NCBI GenBank assembly: GCA_002007465.1
Contig: LNAC01000272.1
Coordinates: 1,824,527-1,888,526 of the forward strand
Direction of reading: 5' to 3'
From: Ailurus styani
Lineage: Eukaryota; Chordata; Mammalia; Carnivora; Ailuridae
DNA length: 64,000 nt
In this document: positions 23,396 to 35,505 of the stretch, piece by piece
How the letters are laid out: every line of letters starts with the position of its first letter
Position numbering within the stretch: the first letter of the stretch is position 1
Notes under the pieces: generated by a model
Told to the model about the DNA's origin: nothing
The model's database searches: none
What the model saw: only the letters and a program-made list of their open reading frames with translations
Translations under genes and position numbers: made by a program

Positions 23396-23886
23396 AAGGG
23401 ATGAGTCTTTCTTCAACTCTAAGATGCACTAAGTTTATTCAGATATCTTGTTTTCAGTTTATTCAGTCCTCGTGTTGTTGGCTCGAGGTCATTTTTCCCT
23501 GCTGCGGGGTGCGTCTTTACAGTGTGTAAACACAAGGATTCTTTTATCTCGGGGATGCTTTCTTCAGGTGCAGCTTTAAATCCCAGGTCCGCTCCACTGA
23601 TTTGCTTTCCTCAGGGGCGACCCCCTCACAGTGCACGCGTGGGATCCCCTCCCTGTCCTTCCCGCTTGTTGTCTTCTCCCCAGTCCTACACTTGGGTTCC
23701 GCGCGCCCACCGTCCACGCCCCGCCTCCCGGGTCTCCGCCGTGTTTGCGCAACGCCTGTTTGTCCCCGTCGTGCCCTCGACCCTGTGACTCCCGGCCCTC
23801 GCGCATCGGTTCTGCCGTCTCTCCAGCTCCTCCCTACGTGCCTGTATTTTTGCTCTTTACTTTTTATGCTCTGTGCTCTTCCCCTC

Positions 23887-24061
23887 TTTTTTTTTTTTTT
23901 AAGATTTTATTATTTATTTGTCAGAGAGAGCGGGGGGGGGGGTAAGAGAGGGCGAAACAGACTCCTGAGCAGGGAGCCTGATGCACAGCTCGATTCCAGG
24001 ACCCTGGGATCGTGACCTGAGCCGAAGGCAGACACCCACCGACTGAGCCCCCAGGTGCCCC
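23887..24061 (-). mobile_element. Can-SINE (minus)
   Basis: TTTTAAGATTTTATTATTTA tail side with a 12-base G-run at 23931-23942. It ends GACTGAGCCCCCAGGTGCCCC. No clear TSD. Confidence 0.93.
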
Positions 24062-25700
24062 TGCAGTTCGTCTCCTAAAAGCTTACTCCTACCTTCTCCC
24101 ATGGTTTTCTTTCCTGTGGATACTCCACCAGTTCCTTCTCTCTTCCTCATAAAGTTGCTCTCTTGTTTAAGACAAGCTCTTTTATTTGTGTACTGAAGCC
24201 TGACTACTTCTCTCCTTGACTCTGCTGCGCTACGACGTGGCTGCATCTCGGGACCGAGCCTGCTTGTGTGCCTCCTTGAAACCCTCTGTTTCCTCCGTTT
24301 CTCTAGAGCAGATCAAGGCCAGGAGAGCTCCTGCCACAGCCCTGCTCCCTGCCGTCCTGCACTTTGCCCACCAGGTGACTGTTGTTCATACTTCGGGGGA
24401 CACCGCAGACCCCCAGGAGGGAGTCTTGCTGCTACTTTTTGAGGCCTGCCGTCTCTGGCTCACTACTCCCTCCATTCATTCTATTTCTCCTGTGTGTGCA
24501 GCTGCTGCACAGTCTTAGCTGCTTCTTAGAATCGCTGACAGCGGAGATAATAAATTCCCCCTCATTTTCCTTGTTCATGGGGGTTGCTTCCAAAGAGAGA
24601 CTTTATACCACCTTAATGAAATTTCAGGGGGAGAGGAGTCTGCTTTGCAAAAATTGTGCAAAAGAGCATTTCCCATAGTGCACTCTAGAGATAAGTACTT
24701 TATAGGGCAAAGGGTTACTTTAAAAAATTGGTCAGAGAAGTTCAGAAGATATTGGATTAACTCATACAGAGACTTCTTTACTGTAGGATCTGCTCAGATC
24801 CTTTGGCATGCTAATGAACTTGGCCATCCCCAGGACCTACTGCAGTATTTCCCCTTGCACACCAACAGCCCCTAATAAGCCACTAGGTACAGTTTAGGAA
24901 GCCCTCATCTAAGACCTTTCTCTCTGATGTCACTTGACTTCTTAGCCTTTGACACTGATGCTAGGGGTATCTGGTGCGAGGGAAGTTCCTGTGCCTGAGA
25001 GAAGATCCCTCTACCAGCTCCACGGCCTAAGCTCAGACGAGTCCCGCCGACCATGTGGGACCGAGCTCTTCTCCAGAACCTGCAAGACCTGCGTCGCAGT
25101 AAACAGAGCCCAAGGAAAGAAGTGATGGTGTAGACATTGGCATGGAGGTGTAACATTGCATGTGCGTGCGTGGACAGCAGTGGTTCACAAGAAGCAAACA
25201 GGGGCTCAGGTTTTGGAGTCTGAGCTCAAGGTCACAGAATAAGGAGGCAGGTTTCATGAGTAGGCTGAGTGTCCTAGGTCCTCATATTTCCTGTCTCCAG
25301 GCGCTGTTCTTGTGGGAGAGCATGAGTCCTGACTATAAACAGAGAGGAAATGGGGCAACAGAGAGGAAAAGCAGAAAGACCTCGAGTCTTTCATTTCAGA
25401 GGCCCCAAACCCTAAAATATAACACCAGCTCTTGATGCTGGAGATTTCGTCAGTGTGGCTTCATTTCACATGTGGGTGCAGAAAATATTCAAGTAAAAGA
25501 CACAGGTGGTTATGTGGGAGACTATTGTCTCTTTGGAAAGAGAGGTGGTGGAAGGTGGCAGAAGGTAGACCTGAGCCGAGAGGAAAGGTCATCCCAAACA
25601 GCAGAGAGCAGTGGATGCAAACAGCCGGGAGGAGGGGACAGAACTGAGCAGTAGAGGGAATTCTGCGATCCCAATGCCACGACATCCAAGAGCCCCTAAA
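24062..25700. other. intergenic, nothing named
   Basis: 24560-24900 (gcatttcccatagtgcactc, then tttggcatgctaatgaactt) resembles an ancient repeat, but I cannot name it. No coding exon is supported. Confidence 0.35.
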
Positions 25701-25709
25701 AGAGAAGAG

Positions 25710-25937
25710 TTTCAGTTGTTTAAGCGTCTGGCTCTTGGTTTTGGCTCCAAGGTCATGATCTCAGGGTCATGGGATTGAGCCCCGTGTCAGGCTCTATGCT
25801 CAGTGAGGAGTCTACTCCTTCTCCCTCTGCTCCTCCCTGATTTATGCTCTCTCTCTCTCTCTCAAGTAAATAAATAAAATCATTTAAAAAAAAAGGAAGG
25901 AGGGGAGGAAGGAAGGAAGGAAGGAAGGAAGGAAGGA
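25710..25937 (+). mobile_element. Can-SINE (plus), 5' truncated, with (GGAA)n tail
   Basis: It lacks the first bases of the head and begins 'agttgtttaagcgtctggct'. The A-rich tail has grown into a (GGAA)n microsatellite (25895-25937). The target duplication AAAGAGAAGAG is on both sides. Confidence 0.93.
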
Positions 25938-26144
25938 AAAAAGAGAAGAGCTTTCAACCGTCTTGCTCACTTCTCCCAGAAGTAAAGTAGTAATTGGATA
26001 ACCGACACCATCGTGACGGAGTACAGGCCCTTGGCACATAGTGAGGCTTGCTCCTTTCCCCTGAACAGTCCAGAAAGCCACGTGACCGCCTCCTCTTCCC
26101 AACTGATCTGGCCCCTGCTCACCAGCTTTCTTCTCCCAAAGACC

Positions 26145-26690
26145 TCTGTGGTAAGCGGAACTAGGGGGTGGGCCCCAAGATTCCTGCCTGCTGGTGCACA
26201 GGGCTCCATGACCTTGGCCTTGAGTGTGGGCAGAGCCTGTGGGTTGGTTGTGTCAACAGTGATCCGGTGGTCACATCCCAGCTTACATTACACCAGGCGA
26301 GTCTCCCTCTGAGCAGACTGGAGGGAGAGATTCTCCGGCCGCCCTCGAAGGCACTGCCTGGGAGGGGCCACATGGTAGGGGACCGCAGGTGGCCTCTAGA
26401 ACCCAGCACCTCTGTCCTACAACTGCAAGGAACTAGGTTCTGCCAGAAACCATGAGAGCTTTAAAAAGGACCCCAAGGAGAAATATAATAAAATAAAGAA
26501 AAAGGACCCCCAAATCCAAGGAGATCACAGCCCAGCTGACACTCGATCTCAGCCTTGTGATGTCCTGAGCAGGAACCCGGTTACACCCACCTGGGCTTCT
26601 GGCCCCAGACACAGTGAGGTGACCCGTGGGTGTGGTTTCAGTGCCCTGGCTTGTGGTCCTTTGTGCCCCAGCAGCAGGAAACTAATGTAA
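26145..26690 (+). mobile_element. MaLR/MLT1-like LTR (plus), interrupted
   Basis: 'tgggccccaagattcctgcc' at the 5' side, 'ggccacatggtaggggaccg' and 'ggtggcctctagaacccagc' in the middle, and 'agcaggaaactaatgtaagt' at the 3' side. This is the full-length pattern of an ancient MaLR-type solo LTR. An A-rich insertion of about 60 bp is at 26460-26520. Confidence 0.6.
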
Positions 26691-26879
26691 GTCTGATTGC
26701 CAGTGTAGCCCACATCCTGCCAACCGTTACAAGAGCCACCCACCTGTCACCCCCAACTTCCAGTCCCTTAGACCATCGTGATCCCCGTGACTTTATTCCA
26801 CACGAGCTGCCACTATCACAAGAACACCCGGAACTCCGTCACGTCCAGGACCTAACTCCCCTCTCTGCACTTTCCTTCG

Positions 26880-27240
26880 CCCTCCCTCCCTGTCTCGGTG
26901 GGGCCACTGCCACCTTCCAACCTGCCCTTCTGGTCCATTTCACTCCCCTCCCAGAGTGTCTTCTCGAGGTACACATTGCTTTTTCCTCTGCCCTCGATGC
27001 GTTTCCCTTCTCCTTCCCCAGGTCAAGTTCTGCAGCTGCTTCGGGCGTCGGGTCAGGGGTCTTCTGCTCGAGAACGCCTGCCCGACTCCCTGGCCCTCCC
27101 CCGGAGTCCCACCACCCACGTGCGTCCATAGGCATTTCACACCACGTACCCCCAGTCCACCTGTCCGCCCCCCCAGACTGTGAGGTCAGTGCAGTAGGGA
27201 ATGTGCCTTGCTCACCAACAGACCTTCATTCCCAGCTGTA
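26880..27240 (+). mobile_element. L2-like 3' region
   Basis: 'tttttcctctgccctcgatg', then 'agactgtgaggtcagtgcag' and 'tgtgccttgctcacc' follow the L2 3'-end order. It underlies the otherwise tempting 203-codon ORF at 26630-27241. Confidence 0.45.
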
Positions 27241-27404
27241 GCGGGTCCTCTCTTCGGCAAAAGAAACGAGTAAATATCTCTCCCCAGTTCGTTGTACAAG
27301 TTGAGATTCCCTTCTGAATGGAGTTTTTCGAAGAAGCCTTGTGCTGTTGCTAAGCTGCTCTGCTAGGCTGACTCTAGGGTTGCTTGATGTTAAGAGTTAA
27401 TTAT

Positions 27405-27605
27405 AGGGGCCCCTGGGGGGCTCGGTGGGTGAAGCGTCTGCCTTTGGCTGTGGTCATGATCTCAGGGTCCTGGGATCGAGTCCTGTATGGGGCTCCCTGC
27501 TCTGCGGGGAGTCTGCTTCTCCCTCTCTTCCCTGCTCATGCTCTCTCTGGCTCTCCCTGTCTCTCTCCCAAATAAACAAATAAAATCTTTAAAAAAAAAC
27601 AACAA
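27405..27605 (+). mobile_element. Can-SINE (plus), diverged
   Basis: GGGGCCCCTGGGGGGCTCGG head and AAATAAACAAATAAAATCTT tail. No clear TSD. Confidence 0.93.
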
Positions 27606-28479
27606 CAAAAGTTCACTGCAGAACTGGATTCCGCCACAAGATGGAGACTTCATCCTGGTCCTAATCATTTCTGTCGGGAGCATTTCAGAATGGAATACCT
27701 CAATAAACTCCTAGCCCAGCCTCTGGCCCTACCTGGATGATGGAAGACCCGAGTCCCAGAGAGGTCACGGAATCCGTTGTCAGCCATGCACGAGTCCCTT
27801 ATCATCCCTGAGAGTCAGAGTCTCAGAAAAGTGCCGCTGCGTGCATCCTACGCACACACAGACACACACACACCCTGGGATCACAGCATTTCATCACTCA
27901 TGTAAGAGAGGAAGCCTTGCTATTTCCTGCCTTGAGGTAGCCGGAGCCGGGGACGAGCCAGAGAAGGACGGGACAAGGTGAACAAGAAAGGATGGCTTCA
28001 TGAGTTACCTGAGGGTTCAGTCTATTTTCTTTCCTCCATCCAGGGAAGCAGCAGTGAACATGCCCACTGCCTTTCAGTTGTCCGAGGGGACAGACGTGTC
28101 TGCACTGGGAGAGTTTGCTCGGTCCGTGTGGATCGCCCCCACTCTGTGATCCGGAACACATACCCGCTGTGCCGGACCCAGGATGGGGCCCCGGGCTCCT
28201 ACAGGACGGCGGAGGCTTGAAGAACAGTCACCGGGCTACAACGGAGGGGATCACACAGCCGGCTCTGGCTCAACGATGCACGAGCCTGTCTCACAGAACT
28301 CGAGAAGTCCCACTTCCAGCTGCAGTTTTAATATAGCAGAAGGATACAAATCAGAACCAGTCGAAGGGAGCAAGCGACGCATAGAGTGAGGTCTTGGAGG
28401 GACGGAGCCTCTGATGCCCTGTCCCCCAGCCATCAGGATGTGTCATCTCCTGAACACTGATGAATGACCTTATGCCGAA

Positions 28480-28870
28480 TATTACCAACCAGGGAAGCCC
28501 CCCACCCCCACCCCCGGCTTTGGTGTCCAGAGTTTTTATTGACATTTCATTATGTGGGCGTGATTGATGGAATCGTTAGCCACACGGCTGAACCCCACCT
28601 CCTCCCTCCACCCTCCCCTGGAAATCCGGTCCCTCTCAAGAACCTGACTCAAAGCCCCAACCCTGTCATGCCATAGCCGGTCTTTCCGGCCGGACCAACG
28701 CCCATCCTGAGTCACCTGCTCAGAATGAACTATCACATGTGGTACCAGGGACCCACCATGAATGAATAACGAAGACACTCCTCTCATGCAGGGACTTCCA
28801 AAGGGCTACTGGCTACCTCCCAGGAACTGGGGACAAAGGTCAGCCATATTCTTTACTACACACCAATTAA
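28480..28870. mobile_element. ancient LTR-like repeat remnant
   Basis: 'tgtgggcgtgattgatggaa', then 'cgttagccacacggctgaac' and 'tcctgagtcacctgctcaga', ending 'ggaactggggacaaaggtca', is an order I recognise from dispersed mammalian LTR repeats. I cannot name the family. Confidence 0.4.
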
Positions 28871-30950
28871 AATAACAAGGAGAGTGACATTAACTGGTGG
28901 TAAGAGGTGCCCCTTTTTGATGTCAGAGCACAATTACAGGGACAGTGAAGGTGCAAAAGAGAGGGTGTGGGCCCAGGAATGGGGTGGGGGGTGGGCGGGC
29001 GGCTCAGGCCTAACAAAGTCTCTAAGTGTGAAAGAACAATGGGGAACATCCTGCCGTCTGGTTTAAGGGACTGGAATCCTTGGACTTTTTGAAAAGCTGT
29101 CATCTACACCTTGCTGGGGGTGTCCTGGCGCTGTGACCTCCAGATCAGACCCTTAGCTTTGCCCGAAGTACCTCGGTCCCCATGTGCTGACCCCTGTGTC
29201 CAAACACAGATCAGGACACTTCACGTCTACCCAGCCTGGGTGCAAAAGCTCCTGTTTCTATTCCTATCGGTTCAAGACTGAAGACAATGGGGAGGATTCT
29301 TTCTCCATCGGCCTTTTGTCACGAACCAGGTCAAGGAAACAAATTGCTTTTATTCTCCTATTATCAAGCAAGAAGTATAAGAACAAGAAGTTCATTCACT
29401 TAGTCTTTATTTCAACTCTTCCCCTCGAGAGGGGTTCATTTTCACAAGCTGTGGAATGAAAGAATAGGTTGGCGATGTCGTTCTGAAGGACCAGCACCCT
29501 GTTCCAAACCACCCAAGCATTTCGTTTCTCCTGTGGGTGTCTCTCTCGCTGGCCCATGTAACTAACCCTCCAATACACCTGGTCACGACTCCACCGTCCA
29601 TAGGGACCTGGCTCCCGGCTGGAGGCGAGGTCTCCCGGGACACAGAGAGGAGGGAGGTTACATCGAAGGGTTGGCTGTGGCCCGAAGATCCATGGGTTAT
29701 TGCCCAGGAAGTCAGAGCTCTAACATAAATTTACCAAAGCTCAGTTCCAAAAGGAGCTTGGTTTGCATTGACCGATCACGTCCATCTGAAACAGCTTTGT
29801 CTCGATCCGTTTCTCCAGGCTCTGACACTGTCGCTGGAACCAGGACGGGCTCTGACTGAGGTCCGTGTCTTTGTATTTCAGCGAAACCCAGGCCAAGGGC
29901 TGAGGGCTGCCCTGGGGAGACACTTGGTTAGACTTCTAAAACCTATTTCTTTGCTTCAGCGCCAGCAGACACGGTAACTGCATTTGCTCCATTTCCTAAA
30001 CAATTTATAGGAAGATCATTAAGCAGCAGGAGAGAACACAGGTCAGAACATAAGAGGATGGCAGGGGAAGATCTCAGCTGGCCCCTGGTATGAAAAAGAA
30101 CCAGAAAGGACCACTGCTAGGACTGCCGTAGAGGTGTGAGACGAGGCTATGATCCTCCCCGTGATTTGTGATGCCTTGAGCCAAGATTCTTCTAGAGATG
30201 TTATTTTATTTTATTATTATTAAAACCGAGACCACCAACCCTATCAATAAGGACGGCATGATCACACCGTCACTGCACAGAGTGTAATACACTAACTCTT
30301 GGCATCACGGGTGTCAGCATGGAAGACGTTACATTCAACACCACGAAGAGTCCTTTCTGGCTCCTATCAGATCCTTCTGTGGATCCAGGGACCCTCCAGG
30401 GAAGCCCCCCTCTGTGCAGACTTAGAGATCCCGCTTCCTTTCTTCCTGTGGCTCTGCCAACTCAACCCGTGACCCCCATGGTCATGGCCAAAGGGGACAA
30501 GACAGGTGGATGGGTCTCACCAGCTGTTACATGTCTTGCACTGCATATGACACGTTTTACTTCGGCTCACAAGGCATGAGAAACAGTCACAGGACCCAGC
30601 CAAATTGCAAAGGTTCTGGAAAATATAGTTTTCCCATGCATCCAGGAAAAATAGGAAAACCAGATGTGGGTAAGCCCAGTTGCCCCTTTCTTAGTGTCTC
30701 ATAATTGTCCTTATCATCAGGATGACAATGGAGATATGCTAGTATAGTTAGTAGATACAAATATGGAGGTACGAACAACCCAATAAAAAAATAGGTAAAT
30801 AGGTCAAAGATCTGAATAGAGTTCTGACCTAACCATATAGGAGATCCTCAGTACACGCTAGCTTTTGTCGTTATTAATTATTCCATGCCACTAGCGTAAG
30901 CATGTAGTCTGAGCAAAAGAAATGTCATAAAAGTAAAAGCAGGAGGCATT
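28871..30950. other. intergenic, nothing recognised
   Basis: Unique-looking sequence with only unsupported short ORFs. Confidence 0.4.
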
Positions 30951-31165
30951 TGGGGGAGCCTGGGTGGCTCAGCCAGTTAAGCATCTGCCTTGGGTTCAGG
31001 TCATGATCTCAAGGTTCTGGGATCGAGTTCCACATCGGGCTCCTTGCTCGGCAGGAAGCCTGTTTCTCCCTCTGCCCGCAGCTCCCCTGCCTGTGCTCCC
31101 TTGTTCTCTCTCAGGTAAATAAATAAAATCTTTTAAAAAAGGAAAGATAGAAAGAAAGAAAAACA
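30951..31165 (+). mobile_element. Can-SINE (plus)
   Basis: GGGGGAGCCTGGGTGGCTCA head and GGTAAATAAATAAAATCTTT tail, with a short AAAG extension. No clear TSD. Confidence 0.94.
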
Positions 31166-31219
31166 GGACACCTAGAAAGGCAGCTCAGAACTTTTTTTTT
31201 CCTGTACTTGACACTATTA

Positions 31220-31408
31220 CATATTTTTTAAAGATTTTATTTATTTATATGACAGAAAGAGAGATCACAAGTAGGCAGAGAGGCAGGCAGCGGGAGAGGG
31301 AGAAGCAGGCTCCCTGCTGAGCAGAGAGCCCAATGCGGGCCTCGATCCCTGGACCCTGAGATCACGACCTGAGCAGAGGCTTAACCCACTGAGCAACCCA
31401 GGCAACCC
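31220..31408 (-). mobile_element. Can-SINE (minus)
   Basis: AAAGATTTTATTTATTTATA tail and GAGCAACCCAGGCAACCC head. The target duplication is ACTATTACATATTTTTTA-like on the left and AACTATTATATTTTTTAA-like on the right. It forms an inverted pair with the SINE about 55 bp upstream. Confidence 0.94.
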
Positions 31409-33440
31409 AAAACTATTATATTTTTTAAAATGCTTTCATTTTAGAATACTTTCAGATTGATAGAAAAAATTGTGCAGGTAATCTAGTTCTCATATACACC
31501 ACACTCAGTTCCTCCTGTCATTAATTTCTTACATCTAGATGGATTATCTGTCACAATTAACGAACCAGTATGGCTACATTTTTATTAATAAAGTCCCTAA
31601 TGTATTCAGATCTTCTCGGTTTTCACCTAATGACCTTTTTCGGTTCCAGGATCCCACATCCCATTTACACATTATTTCTTTTTAGACTCCTCTCAGCTGT
31701 GATCACTTTTCAGATGTTCCTTGTTTTTTATGACTTCGATCGTTTCGAGGAGTTAGGGTTGATGTATTGTAGAATGCCCCTCCCTTGGGATTTGTCTAGT
31801 GTTGCTCACAATTACATGGGGGCAATGAGTTTAGACAAGGACTACGGGAATCATTCTTATGGCTTATGACTCAGGGTAAGACTGCATTTACTGCGCCTGG
31901 GTGGCTCAGTGGGTTAAAGCCTCTGCCTTCGGCTCAGGTCATGATCTCAGGGTCCTGGGATCGAGGCCAACATTGGGCTCTCTGCTCAGCAGAGAGCCTG
32001 CTTCCTCCTCTCTCTCTGCCTGCCTCTCAGCCTACTTGTGATCTCTCTCTCTCTGTCAAATAAATAAATAAAATCTTATAAAAGAAAGAAAGAAAGAAAG
32101 AAAGACTTAAGTTACCTTTGTAGGAAACTGTCGACCCGTCTTCCGAGGTGGCTGCACCATTGTGTGTTCCCACCACCGATGACTGAGCATTGCTGTCGTT
32201 CCACATCCTCACCAGCAATTGGTATTGTCAGTTTTTTGGGTTTTAGTCATTCTAAAGCTTATGGAATGCTAGCTCATCATTGCTTTAATATGTGTTTCCC
32301 TACTGATGAGTGATGTGGAGCATTTTTTCATACACTTACTCACTTGTATAAACCATCTGGGTATCTTCTTCCCTGAGAAGTCTATTCAGATCTCTTACCT
32401 ACTTTTTTAATTAGGTTCTTTGTATTCATATTATTGATTTTTAATAGCTTTTTGTATATTGTGGACACAGTTCCTTTATCACATATATGTTTTGCAAATG
32501 TGATCTATCTCTGGCTTATATTTTCCTTCTCTTACCAGTGTCTTTCCCAGAGCAGAAGTTTTGATTTTAATAAAGCCTAACTTAACAAGTGTTTCCATTC
32601 ACAGATCATACTTTCAGTGCTGTATCTAAAAACTCATCACCAAACTCAAGATTGTGTACGCTTTCTCCTTCGTTTTCTTCTGGAAGTCTCATCGTATTGC
32701 ATTTCACTGTTGGGCCTCTAATCCTTTTTGCATTAATTTTGTGAATGGTGTAAAGTGTGTTTCTACGTTTATTTTTTTATGTATGAACACCCAATTGTTT
32801 CAGCACCGTCTGTCGAAAAGACTGATCTTTCTCCAGTGAATCGCCTCTGCTCTTTTGTCAAAAATGTGTTGACTCTATTCGTGTGGGACTATTTCTGGAC
32901 GGTGTTCTGTCCCAATAATCTGTATGTCTGTTCCTTCACCAGCATCATGCTCTCTTGATTATCATGGTTAGTAAGTCTTGAAATTGGGTATTGTGAGAAC
33001 TTCAATTTTGTTCTTCAGTGTTGTGTTGGTTATTCCGGATCTTGTGCCTTTCTACGTAAACTTGAGAATGAGTTTATTGATACATATAGAATAGCTTGCT
33101 AGCATCTTAACTGAGATGTTGTTGAATCCGCAGACCAATTTGGTAAAAATTAACCTCTTCATAATAATGGGTCTTCCAATCTATGAATGTGAAATATCTC
33201 TCCACTTATTTAGATCTTTCATTCCTCTTATTAGTGTTTTATGGTTTTTCAGATACAAATCATCTATCTATCTTGATAGACTTATACCTAAATATTTCCT
33301 CATTTGGCGTGATCATAAATTGTATTGTTTCTTTAATTTCCAACTCCAATTATTCATTGCTAGTATACAAAAAAGCTTTTGCATTTTTGTCATGACCTTG
33401 TGTCCTGCAACCTGGCTATCCTCATTTATTAGTTCTCCAG
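31409..33440 (-). mobile_element. old L1 (minus), 3' UTR and ORF2 part
   Basis: The 5' side on the plus strand is the reversed L1M 3' UTR (ttacatctagatggattatc, then aggatcccacatcccattta). After the SINE it continues with reversed ORF2 (tgaagtttgattt-like stretches, 'tttttgcattaattttgtga', 'tctgtatgtctgttccttca'). All frames are broken. Confidence 0.85.
31892..32102 (+). mobile_element. Can-SINE (plus)
   Basis: TGCGCCTGGGTGGCTCAGTG head and TTAAAGCCTCTGCC, with a (GAAA)n extension at the tail. Inserted into the L1. The TSD is weak. Confidence 0.95.
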
Positions 33441-35130
33441 CTTTAGAAAGTAAAAATCAGATGCATGGGTAGAAACCTTAGAACAATAATTTCAGATCCA
33501 TATAAAGATGCATTAGTGGCGAGGGAATCCACAGATAAATGGATTACTTCAGGAGAAAATGATCTTTTAGCCCCTGAGATGTTCAGGCAGGAGCCACAGG
33601 GTCATGGAGGGAAATGTTAATGACATTCAAATACCAGTAGAGGAATTCCAATAAAGGGCTCCGAGATCTCTTCTGCCCAGAAGACTCTTTGTACCTACTG
33701 TGCTTATGGGAGAAACTAGGAGAGAAAGGAAGGGGGTGCTTACTAAATATGAGCTCACTTCCCCATATCTGCTCACAGAGGGGGGACAGCATCAATAATC
33801 AATGAAGAGGCTCATATGTTTAATAATATCAAGGGAACTCAAACTCTTCGAACTTTCTTATTCCATTGCAACTTCAAACCCAACCTCTGGAAGGGGGCCA
33901 AGACTTTGTCCTCCTCCTTCCCTCCCCACTATTCTGGACCTAGAGATGCCTCATCAAGGAGCCTGTGTCTAGAGCAATTTTCCTGCGATTCCAGGAATCT
34001 TCCTGTAGGTAAGGCTGGGAAAGGGTGTGATTGGTAGGGCTGGGGTGCTAAGCTGAGTGGGATCATGAGAGAAACGGGGCAGTTGGAGGGGGAAGCAACA
34101 AAGGGAGGAGACATGGGGAGACGGGCTCCATTTGGGGACCTGCACAGACGGACACACTCAGAAGTGGACAGTGATGAAGGGCCATCTGGGGTTGGTTGTA
34201 GGGGACTCCAGGAAAGCATGGTGGACCCGGATCCCACAAGCAGAAGGGGGAAGACCGCGCTTGTGGGGAGATCAGGCCAGGGAGTGAGGCAGCAGGGAAG
34301 AGACAGGTGGTTTGGAATGACGGTCTAACTGCATAGACGGAGGGAACAAGTTTTGAGGCTCAAAGGGGACAGATGTCACAAGTTCTGGAATGACAGACTG
34401 AAAAATAGAAATACCGGCTTCTTGTAATGAGGATGGCAGGGGGCCAGGGACATTTTCTCAGAAGTGTGACAGGACAACACAGACTCATGACTCATAGTTG
34501 ATCTGAGCCATGAGTCTCAAGAGCAGACACCAGACCCAAATACCAGTTGCCTGGGATGGTGTCCCCTTTCCCATGTGTCCCCAAGGGCTAGCCAAGGGGC
34601 TGGCACCCTGTAGATGTCATTAAGTGCTGATCACTGGATGAATTATTGAATGCATGAGGCTTGTGCTTAATTGACAAGTGAGGGGAGCTCACTCCAAGGC
34701 TTGATAGCTTCGCTTGACTTTCATCCAACACCTCTTCCGGGTCCTGGGGATCCACTGGGCAAGAAGAGTGTTAGGCTCCCTGGATTGCCAGAACCTACAC
34801 CTTGGACTCCAGCTCCTTCCACCTGTGTCTTCTCAGTGCCTGGGGTCTGAGCATCCACACCCCCGTGACCTCTCCTCTGGCCCTGTATTTGGCAAACCCC
34901 TCCCCCGTGCCCTGCAGGTGGTTAGGGACCCAAAGGCACTTTCAGTCTTGAATGGCTTGTCCGTGTCCCTCAGCCGGCCTGCACCGTGCCTTCAGAATAG
35001 GGATTTACCTTCCAGGGCCCAAACAAAGCAACGCCCCTTTCCTCTCTTCTGCCCTTCTGGAATTCCAAGCACCCACCCAGCTGAAAGGGCTCAGAATCCA
35101 TCACTCCAAAAGAGGCCACTTTGGCATAGT
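33441..35130. other. unique intergenic sequence
   Basis: 34590-34660 resembles an L2 3' end. The rest is unnamed. ORFs at 34065 and 34714 lack any family pattern or splice context. Confidence 0.4.
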
Positions 35131-35505
35131 GATTATTTTGAGTTACAGGAGCTTAGGAAACTGTAAGTGCAAAAAAGACACCCTGTCCCTCCTTTGTCTC
35201 CAGGGAAGACAACAAACATTGTTGCTTGGTCACCATTGACAACCCACAGCCCAAATCCCTTTGTCTTATCAATTCTATGCACATTTACTGCTTTTTTTCT
35301 TTTTGACTAAAAGTATAAAAACTTCCTTCTCTGATCATTTCTGCAGCTTTTCATCCTCCTGTGAAGATTCTTATGTACACATAAAAATTCAATAAGAGGT
35401 ATAGGCTTTCCTCCTGTTCATCTGTCTTGTATCAGCAGAGTACTTAAGCCGAGCCAAAGACCCAAACTGGGTGGAGGGGAATGTTCCTTCCCTCCGTAGC
35501 ACAGC
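35130..35505 (+). mobile_element. probable solo ERV LTR (plus)
   Basis: It has an LTR-like layout: a TATA box GTATAAAA at 35313-35320, then a CT-rich part, an AATAA-type signal near 35390, 'cttgtatcagcagag', and the end 'ctgggtggaggggaatgttc'. No internal viral genes are nearby, which suggests a solo LTR. The ends and family are not fixed. Confidence 0.45.

Noticed and set aside
26630..27241. 203-codon plus-strand ORF
   Set aside because: It starts inside a MaLR-type LTR end and runs through L2-like sequence. It is proline/serine-rich, has no known domain, and overlaps equally open antisense frames.
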